Of a stretch of DNA of 5,298 bases, positions 1 through 5,298 are shown one piece after another; the first letter of the stretch is position 1, and each line of letters opens with the position of its first letter. This DNA comes from an uncultured Porphyromonadaceae bacterium (lineage in GTDB: Bacteria; Bacteroidota; Bacteroidia; Bacteroidales; Muribaculaceae), in contig CAMWZB010000088.1 of NCBI GenBank assembly GCA_947178655.1, positions 1 to 5,298 of the forward strand, read 5' to 3'. The notes under the pieces are model-generated. The model was not told the DNA's origin. It made no database searches and saw only the letters and a list, made by a program, of their open reading frames with translations. A program made the position numbers and the translations under genes.

Positions 1-1789
1 GATGGTCAACGACGAAATCGAGCGGCTGCGTCTGGCCACCACGTCGGCTCTGCTTTCGGGACGTCGCGACGTCGTCGTGGTGTCGTCTGTGTCTTGCCTC
101 TACGGCATGGGCAACCCTGACGACTTCAACGAAAACGTCATCGAAGTGAGCCGCGGCATGAAGATAGCCCGCAACGCGTTCCTGCGCAAACTCGTCAACG
201 CTCTGTACAGCCGCAATGAAGTGGAGTTTCCCCGAGGATCATTCCGCGTCAAGGGAGATACTGTGGACATTCGGCTCGCATATGAGGAAATAATCGTGCG
301 GGTGGTGTTCTGGGGCGACGAGGTAGAAGAGGTCGTCACGGTGCATCCTGACGACAATGTGCACTTAGGCACTCACGAGAGTTTCAAGATATATCCGGCG
401 AATCTTTTCGTCACATCTCCGTCGCGCCAGGCATCTGCCGTGGCTCAGATTCAGCTCGACCTCGGACAGCAGGTGAAACTCTTCAACGAAGAAGCCAAAC
501 TCCTCGAGGCACAGCGTCTGGAAGAACGCGTCACCTACGACGTTGAGATGATCAAGGAACTCGGCTACTGCTCGGGAATCGAGAATTACTCGCGCTACTT
601 CGACGGACGCCGCGAAGGAGAGCGGCCTTTCTGCCTCCTGGACTATTTCCCGAAGGACTACATGACCATCATCGACGAAAGCCACGTGACACTGCCGCAG
701 ATACGGGCCATGTTCGGAGGGGACCGCTCGCGAAAGCAGAATCTTGTGAACTACGGATTCAGGCTGCCTGCCGCTCTCGACAACCGCCCGCTGACTTTCG
801 ATGAATTCGAACGTATGACCAACCAGGTGCTGTACGTCAGCGCCACTCCGGCCGACTACGAGCTGAACAAGTGCGAGGGCGTCGTCGTAGAACAGGTCAT
901 ACGCCCCACAGGCTTGCTCGACCCGCTCATCCGGGTGCGTCCGTCGATGAACCAGATCGACAATCTGCTCGAAGAGATTCAGCAGCGCATCGAGCGCGAC
1001 GAACGCGTGCTGGTCACCACGCTGACCAAGCGTATGGCCGAGGAACTGAACGAGTACTTCCTCAAGCTCAAAATCAAGACAGCATACATCCACAGCGACG
1101 TGGAGACGCTCGACCGCATCAAGATACTCGACGGCCTGCGCGCCGGTGAGTACGACGTTCTGATAGGCGTCAACCTGCTTCGCGAAGGACTCGACCTGCC
1201 CGAAGTGTCGCTCGTGGCCATACTCGACGCCGACAAGGAGGGATTCCTGCGAAGCCATCGCTCTCTCACCCAGACTGTGGGACGTGCGGCACGAAACCTC
1301 AACGGCGAAGTCATCATGTACGCCGACAAAATCACGGATTCCATGCAGCAGACCATCGACGAGACCGAAAGGCGTCGTGCTATACAGCTGGCTTACAACG
1401 AAGAGCACGGCATCACGCCTCAGGCCATCGTGAAGGCCCGCAACGCAATCGTCGGTCTCGAACTCGACGAAGTGGACATGGATACCTCTGTCAAATCGCA
1501 GACGCGCCGCCCCGAAAAGCAACAGAACGCACGCGACAAGCGCGACAAGGCCCGAGGAAAAAATCCGCTCCCGTACACCGACGAATTCACAACTCATATC
1601 GCGGCCGATCCCGTATTCGAATACATGGGCGCCGAAGAGCTCCAGCGAAGCATCAACCGTCTGCGCAGCGAGATGCTGAAAGCAGCCAAGGACATGGAGT
1701 TCATGCTCGCCGCGAAACTGCGCGATCAGATAGTACAACTGGAAATGAAACTCGAAAAACTCGGAAACGACGCCGGGACGAAGCAGTGA
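1..1789 (+). CDS. uvrB: UvrABC excinuclease subunit B, 5'-truncated by the window edge
   Basis: UvrB takes over damaged DNA from UvrA, verifies the lesion and recruits UvrC for dual incision in cytoplasmic nucleotide excision repair. The first full codon starts at base 2 and 595 residues are visible. The Met there is internal: recalled E. coli UvrB (673 aa) aligns from about residue 114, so roughly 110 codons, including Walker A and the tyrosine-rich beta-hairpin, lie outside the window. Visible parts (residues of the fragment): a UvrA-interaction region around 50-150, the DESH Walker B/motif II at 225-228, YVSATP at 278-283, TTLTKRMAEEL at 339-349, NLLREGLDLPEVSL at 391-404, motif VI QTVGRAARN at 424-432, and a C-terminal UVR domain (about 544-586) that would contact UvrC. 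The linker before the UVR domain (about 488-540) is Lys/Arg/Gln-rich and appears some 25-30 residues longer than in E. coli. No frameshift is seen. The stop is TGA at 1787-1789. Identification is very secure. Confidence 0.98.
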   Translation, partial: MVNDEIERLRLATTSALLSGRRDVVVVSSVSCLYGMGNPDDFNENVIEVSRGMKIARNAFLRKLVNALYSRNEVEFPRGSFRVKGDTVDIRLAYEEIIVRVVFWGDEVEEVVTVHPDDNVHLGTHESFKIYPANLFVTSPSRQASAVAQIQLDLGQQVKLFNEEAKLLEAQRLEERVTYDVEMIKELGYCSGIENYSRYFDGRREGERPFCLLDYFPKDYMTIIDESHVTLPQIRAMFGGDRSRKQNLVNYGFRLPAALDNRPLTFDEFERMTNQVLYVSATPADYELNKCEGVVVEQVIRPTGLLDPLIRVRPSMNQIDNLLEEIQQRIERDERVLVTTLTKRMAEELNEYFLKLKIKTAYIHSDVETLDRIKILDGLRAGEYDVLIGVNLLREGLDLPEVSLVAILDADKEGFLRSHRSLTQTVGRAARNLNGEVIMYADKITDSMQQTIDETERRRAIQLAYNEEHGITPQAIVKARNAIVGLELDEVDMDTSVKSQTRRPEKQQNARDKRDKARGKNPLPYTDEFTTHIAADPVFEYMGAEELQRSINRLRSEMLKAAKDMEFMLAAKLRDQIVQLEMKLEKLGNDAGTKQ

Positions 1790-1804
1790 AATAATCAACA
1801 GAAA

Positions 1805-3739
1805 ATGAAAGAAATCGACTATTCGACACTACGCCTCACAGACTGGCTCCCCACATCGGTGAAGGAGATGAAAGCGCTCGGCTGGGACAGCGTGGACGTG
1901 GTGCTCTTTTCGGGCGACGCATACGTTGACCATCCGTCATTCGGAGCTGCCGTCATCGGCCGCACTCTCCAGGCGGCCGGTTACCGCGTCGCAATCGTGC
2001 CTCAGCCCAACTGGCAGGACGACCTGCGCGACTTCCGTAAGTTCGGCCGCCCGCGACTCTTCTTCGGCATCAGCGCCGGTGCCATGGACTCGATGGTGAA
2101 CCACTACACGGCAAACCGGCGCCGACGCTCTGACGACGCATATACTCCCGGTGGCCGCCACGGAGCACGACCGGACTACCCTACTGTCGTCTACGCAAAA
2201 ATACTGCGCGAACTATTCCCTGACGTCCCTTTGGTTGCCGGAGGCATAGAGGCTTCGCTGAGACGATTCTCGCACTACGACTACTGGGAGGACCGGCTGA
2301 GACCGTCTATAATCGTTGACGCTCCCGTGGACATGCTCATGTACGGCATGGGCGAGAAACCGATACTCGAACTGGCCCGGCGCCTTGACAGCGGCGAGCC
2401 GATGGCCGACATCACGGACATTCCTCAGACGGTGGTGATCCGTCCGCTCTCGGAAGTGCCCGAACCGGATGCCGACAACATCGTTCTGGCATCTTTCGAA
2501 ACATGCCTCAAAGACAAGCGAAGCCAGTCGACCAACTTCAGACATATCGAGCAGCAGAGCAACCGCCTCTCCGGAGGAGCCGCCATATGGCAAGTGACCG
2601 GCGGACGAGCCGTCAAAGCCAATCCGATGCTTCCGGCCATGACTCAGGGTGAGATCGACGCGTCTTTCGACCTGCCGTACACCCGACTGCCACATCCTCG
2701 CTACAAGGGTAAGACCATACCTGCCTACGAAATGATACGCCATTCGGTGAATATGCACCGTGGATGCTTCGGCGGATGCGCATTCTGCACCATCTCGGCA
2801 CATCAGGGCAAATTCATAGCATCACGATCGAAGGAGTCGATACTGCGCGAGGCTCGTCAGGTGACACGTATGCCCGACTTTGCAGGCTACATCAGCGACC
2901 TGGGTGGCCCGTCAGCCAACATGTACGGCATGTCAGGCCGCGACAAATCACTGTGTGCCAAGTGCCTGCGACCATCATGCCTCCATCCGGCGCCGTGCCG
3001 AAACCTCAACAACGACCACGGCCCGCTGCTGGACATATACCGCTCGGTCGACGCGCTTCCGGGCGTGAAGAAGTCGTTCATAGGCTCCGGCGTGCGCTAC
3101 GACCTCTCGATGCACCGTTCGGGCAACAACGCCATTGACCGGACCAACCGCATCTACAACGAGGAACTGATACGCAACCACGTGTCAGGCCGCCTGAAAG
3201 TGGCCCCCGAACATACGTCCGACGCCACTCTGGCTGTGATGCGCAAGCCGTCGTTCGAACTGTTCAAGGAGTTCAAACGCATATTCGACCGAGTCAACGA
3301 GCAGTCGGGCATGCGCCAGCAGCTCATACCCTACTTCATATCGTCACACCCGGGATGCACTCCCGAAGACATGGCCATGCTCGCTGTCGAGACCAAGGCG
3401 CTGAACTTCCATCTTGAGCAGGTGCAGGACTTCACGCCCACGCCTATGACCGTCGCAACCGAAATATACTATTCGGGCATCCATCCATATACGGGAGAGG
3501 AAGTGTACACAGCCACCAACACCGACGAGAAACTGAAGCAGCGGATGTTCTTCTTCTGGTACGACCCCGAATACCGCAGCCGGATAACGGCCGAACTGCA
3601 CCGGATAGGACGCCCCGACCTCATATCCAAGCTGTTCGGAAACAGGCCGCCGCATCATTATGGCCGCAGGAAAGGAACTGACACCGGAAACGGCAGACCA
3701 AAGAAAACGTATAGGAACAACAAGTCCGATAAACGATAA
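1805..3739 (+). CDS. ygiQ: YgiQ family radical SAM protein (UPF0313), function unknown
   Basis: A complete 644-residue protein resembling E. coli YgiQ along its length, including GDAYVDHPSFG at 37-47, AGGIEASLRRFSHYDYW at 145-161, SDLGGPSANMYG at 364-375 and LIPYFISSHPG at 507-517. The N-terminal part (about 1-300) matches the Radical_SAM_N region. The radical SAM core has the CX3CX2C motif with C321, C325 and C328, which should bind the 4Fe-4S cluster that cleaves S-adenosylmethionine. A second group, C384, C387, C392 and C398, sits inside the core and could hold another metal site; that is inference. The tail (about 612-644) is basic and low in complexity. E. coli YgiQ is longer (about 740 aa from memory), mainly through an insertion in the N-terminal half and a longer tail, so 644 is not a sign of truncation. 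The ATG lies 15 bases after the uvrB stop in an A-rich context without a Shine-Dalgarno sequence. No signal peptide or membrane segment is seen, so it is probably cytoplasmic. Substrate and product are unknown. The family call is secure; a biological role cannot be given. Confidence 0.96.
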   Translation: MKEIDYSTLRLTDWLPTSVKEMKALGWDSVDVVLFSGDAYVDHPSFGAAVIGRTLQAAGYRVAIVPQPNWQDDLRDFRKFGRPRLFFGISAGAMDSMVNHYTANRRRRSDDAYTPGGRHGARPDYPTVVYAKILRELFPDVPLVAGGIEASLRRFSHYDYWEDRLRPSIIVDAPVDMLMYGMGEKPILELARRLDSGEPMADITDIPQTVVIRPLSEVPEPDADNIVLASFETCLKDKRSQSTNFRHIEQQSNRLSGGAAIWQVTGGRAVKANPMLPAMTQGEIDASFDLPYTRLPHPRYKGKTIPAYEMIRHSVNMHRGCFGGCAFCTISAHQGKFIASRSKESILREARQVTRMPDFAGYISDLGGPSANMYGMSGRDKSLCAKCLRPSCLHPAPCRNLNNDHGPLLDIYRSVDALPGVKKSFIGSGVRYDLSMHRSGNNAIDRTNRIYNEELIRNHVSGRLKVAPEHTSDATLAVMRKPSFELFKEFKRIFDRVNEQSGMRQQLIPYFISSHPGCTPEDMAMLAVETKALNFHLEQVQDFTPTPMTVATEIYYSGIHPYTGEEVYTATNTDEKLKQRMFFFWYDPEYRSRITAELHRIGRPDLISKLFGNRPPHHYGRRKGTDTGNGRPKKTYRNNKSDKR

Positions 3740-3754
3740 TTGCCTCTACTTACG

Positions 3755-5224
3755 ATGCTTGACAGACTCGTAGAACTCCTTGCCTACAATCCGGCCGAAC
3801 CCATGCTCTTCAACACGGGACTCTTTCTGGTGCTGTTTGTTCTCTTCATAACAGCCTACCAGCTCGTGCGCGGTCACCGAAGGATAAAGATGATGCTTGT
3901 GATAGCATTCTCCCTCTATTTCTACTACAAATCAGGAGGAGCGTGCGTGCTCATACTCTGCGGCGTATGCCTGAGCGACTACTGGCTCGGCCGATGGCTC
4001 GGAGTGGCCCGGCCCGACGGACTGCGACGGGCCATCGTCACTCTCAACGTGCTCATCAACACCGGCATGCTCGTATACTTCAAGTACTTCAACCTGCTCG
4101 CCGACGCGCTGTGCAGTATTGCCGGAAGTTCTTTCGACCCGCTGGACATCATCCTGCCCGCCGGAATATCGTTCTTCACATTCCGCTCCATCAGTTACAT
4201 GACCGATATATATCGCGGTGACCTTCAGCCTTGCAGGAGTCTCCTTGACTACACATTCTTCCTTACTTTCTTCCCGCCGCTGCTGGCCGGCCCCGTCGTG
4301 AGGGCCAAGGACATGCTCGGCCAGATAGCCGGCAACCCTACGGCCACACCGGCAATGATATCCGAAGGACTGTTCCTCATCATGACCGGCCTTGTCAAGA
4401 AAGTGGTGATAGCAGACTACATCAGCGCCAACTTCGTCGACCGGATTTTCGAGAATCCTGCCCTCTACACAGGCTTCGAGAACCTCATGGGCGCCGTGGG
4501 ATTCACCGTACAGCTCTACTGCGATTTCTCGGGATACTCCGACATGGCCATCGGCCTGGCCCTCCTGCTGGGATACCGCTTCAAGGAGAACTTCGCCGCA
4601 CCATTCAAGTCGCAGAGCCCTACGGAATTCTGGCGCCGCTGGCACATCTCCCTGTCGACATGGCTGCGCGACTACGTGTACATACCGCTCGGAGGCAACC
4701 GCAAAGGACGTGCCCGGGCCTACTTCAACCAGTTCATCACGATGGTCATCGGCGGACTGTGGCACGGAGCGTCGTGGATGTATGTGATATGGGGTGCCTA
4801 CCACGGCCTGCTGCTTGTGCTCCACAAAGCCATCCGACAGATATGGCGACTGCCTGAAAGCGCTCGCGGACGGCTCGACATACGCCTTGCCAACATAGCA
4901 GTCACGTTCGCTCTCGTAGTGATAGGCTTCACAGTGTTCCGCGCCCCGTCACTCGACACCGTAGGCGTGATGTTCTCACAGATTGTCAATGACTTCCATC
5001 TGTCAGTCGCTCCGCAGTTCGTCGAAGGCTACATCCTGATTGTGGCCGCCCTGACGATAGGACTCGTAGCGCACTTCACTCCGCGCGAATGGACTACCGG
5101 AAGCACTCAGGCATACGTGGCAATGCCCGTAATGTGGCAGGCTGCACTCCTTGCCGCAGTCATATTTCTGGTGATACAGACTCGACAGAGCGAACTGGTG
5201 CCGTTCATCTACCTGCAATACTGA
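3755..5224 (+). CDS. MBOAT family membrane O-acyltransferase (AlgI/DltB-like)
   Basis: A polytopic inner-membrane protein of 489 residues from the ATG at 3755. MBOAT proteins of the AlgI/DltB type move acyl groups, usually acetyl, across the membrane onto exported polymers. Motifs (residues from this ATG): FFTFRSISYMTDIYRG at 140-155, FFPPLLAGPVVRA at 172-184, CDFSGYSDMAIG at 256-267, FWRRWHISLSTWLRDY at 292-307, YIPLGGNRKG at 309-318 and GLWHGASW at 334-341. H337 is the expected catalytic histidine and H297 the other conserved one. About eleven hydrophobic stretches are visible, near 18-38, 46-79, 93-112, 132-149, 166-182, 204-223, 244-274, 327-360, 381-398, 426-441 and 461-475. The end FIYLQY is like the FIYFQF end common in these proteins. 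An in-frame TTG at 3740, directly after the ygiQ stop, would add five residues, but the ATG gives a more typical N-terminus (MLDRLVELLAYNPAEPMLFN). No Shine-Dalgarno is seen. The usual SGNH/AlgX-like partner is not in the window. The acceptor polymer is unknown, so no gene symbol is given. Confidence 0.94.
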   Translation: MLDRLVELLAYNPAEPMLFNTGLFLVLFVLFITAYQLVRGHRRIKMMLVIAFSLYFYYKSGGACVLILCGVCLSDYWLGRWLGVARPDGLRRAIVTLNVLINTGMLVYFKYFNLLADALCSIAGSSFDPLDIILPAGISFFTFRSISYMTDIYRGDLQPCRSLLDYTFFLTFFPPLLAGPVVRAKDMLGQIAGNPTATPAMISEGLFLIMTGLVKKVVIADYISANFVDRIFENPALYTGFENLMGAVGFTVQLYCDFSGYSDMAIGLALLLGYRFKENFAAPFKSQSPTEFWRRWHISLSTWLRDYVYIPLGGNRKGRARAYFNQFITMVIGGLWHGASWMYVIWGAYHGLLLVLHKAIRQIWRLPESARGRLDIRLANIAVTFALVVIGFTVFRAPSLDTVGVMFSQIVNDFHLSVAPQFVEGYILIVAALTIGLVAHFTPREWTTGSTQAYVAMPVMWQAALLAAVIFLVIQTRQSELVPFIYLQY

Positions 5225-5298
5225 CTTACGACGATACTCGCACGAATCAATGCACAAACTCAATATGCGCACGAATCAATAGTCGCACGAATATATAC
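5225..5298. other. Non-coding stretch at the right edge
   Basis: These 74 bases follow the MBOAT stop codon and hold 31 G or C, clearly below the coding sequence to the left. Apart from the direct repeats I see no hairpin followed by a T-run, no tRNA-like structure and no convincing Bacteroidetes promoter (TTTG with a TAnnTTTG box about 19 bases on) on either strand. The only open frame is a ten-codon one at 5250-5282, made largely of the repeat itself, which I do not call a gene. Confidence 0.6.
5239..5292. repeat. Short imperfect direct repeats downstream of the MBOAT gene
   Basis: The 13-mer CGCACGAATCAAT occurs exactly at 5239-5251 and 5268-5280, and its first nine bases recur at 5284-5292 before the sequence changes to ATATAC. 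Between the first two copies, 5252-5264 (GCACAAACTCAAT) reads as a degenerate copy with one substitution and one inserted base. The GCAC starts lie at 5240, 5252, 5269 and 5285, so spacing is 12, 17 and 16 bases and the array is irregular. It is not palindromic and has no T-run, so it is not a standard terminator. It could be the edge of a longer array, a set of protein-binding sites before the next gene, or decayed tandem duplication. The window ends too soon to decide. Confidence 0.7.

Noticed and set aside
2..4. ATG at the left edge as a true uvrB start
   Set aside because: It aligns inside UvrB, past the Walker A motif and beta-hairpin, so a protein starting here would lack ATP binding; the gene is simply cut by the window.
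1558..1563. Run of six A (A AAA AAT in frame) resembling a slippery site in uvrB
   Set aside because: The UVR domain continues in the original frame downstream, so no frameshift is needed; the run lies in a Lys/Asn codon pair of a linker.
365..1798. A 477-codon open frame on the minus strand opposite uvrB
   Set aside because: It lies fully antisense to a highly conserved gene, its translation shows no recognisable family, and long antisense frames are expected from the codon bias of GC-rich genes.
2213..2803. A 196-codon open frame on the minus strand opposite ygiQ
   Set aside because: It is a shadow of the conserved radical SAM gene, with no recognisable protein features.
4204..4215. Perfect 12-base palindrome CGATATATATCG
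   Set aside because: It lies inside the MBOAT gene and encodes part of the conserved TDIYRG segment, so codon choice explains it better than an operator.
3932..4825. A 297-codon open frame on the minus strand opposite the MBOAT gene
   Set aside because: It is antisense to conserved MBOAT motifs, its translation is rich in His, Glu and Val without domain character, and no initiation signal is seen.
5003..5272. An 89-codon minus-strand frame spanning the MBOAT end and the repeat
   Set aside because: Most of it is antisense to the MBOAT C-terminus, and its translation has no recognisable features.
5250..5282. Ten-codon open frame (MHKLNMRTNQ) in the right-hand non-coding stretch
   Set aside because: It is built mostly from the direct repeat, has no ribosome-binding signal and is too short to support as a gene or leader peptide.

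Overview
The window looks like ordinary chromosomal DNA from a GC-rich member of the Bacteroidales; a Muribaculaceae-like gut bacterium would fit, but that rank is an inference. The reasons are the resemblance of all three proteins to Bacteroidetes forms as I remember them, the lack of Shine-Dalgarno sequences before the two internal starts, and the frequent use of ATA for isoleucine in otherwise GC-rich genes. No database search was possible, so the taxonomy is a judgement from sequence style.

Layout: three genes on the + strand fill almost the whole window. (1) Bases 1-1789 are the 3' part of uvrB, the damage-recognition helicase-like subunit of UvrABC nucleotide excision repair. The left edge cuts off its N-terminus, including the Walker A motif. 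(2) Bases 1805-3739 are a complete YgiQ-family radical SAM protein of unknown reaction, with a clear CX3CX2C cluster motif and a second group of cysteines. (3) Bases 3755-5224 are a complete MBOAT membrane O-acyltransferase of the AlgI/DltB type, probably acylating an exported polysaccharide or other envelope polymer. The last 74 bases (5225-5298) are non-coding, lower in GC (31 of 74), and carry a short imperfect direct repeat that runs up to the right edge.

The genes are separated by 15 bases each (taking the ATG start for the third). No terminator or promoter is recognisable between them, so they are probably co-transcribed. Nothing in the sequence ties the three activities into one pathway: DNA repair, an uncharacterised radical SAM enzyme and envelope polymer acylation look like neighbours sharing a transcript rather than a system. 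I found no RNA gene, CRISPR array, insertion sequence or toxin/defence gene. The least explained items are the terminal repeat and the unknown function of the YgiQ-family enzyme.
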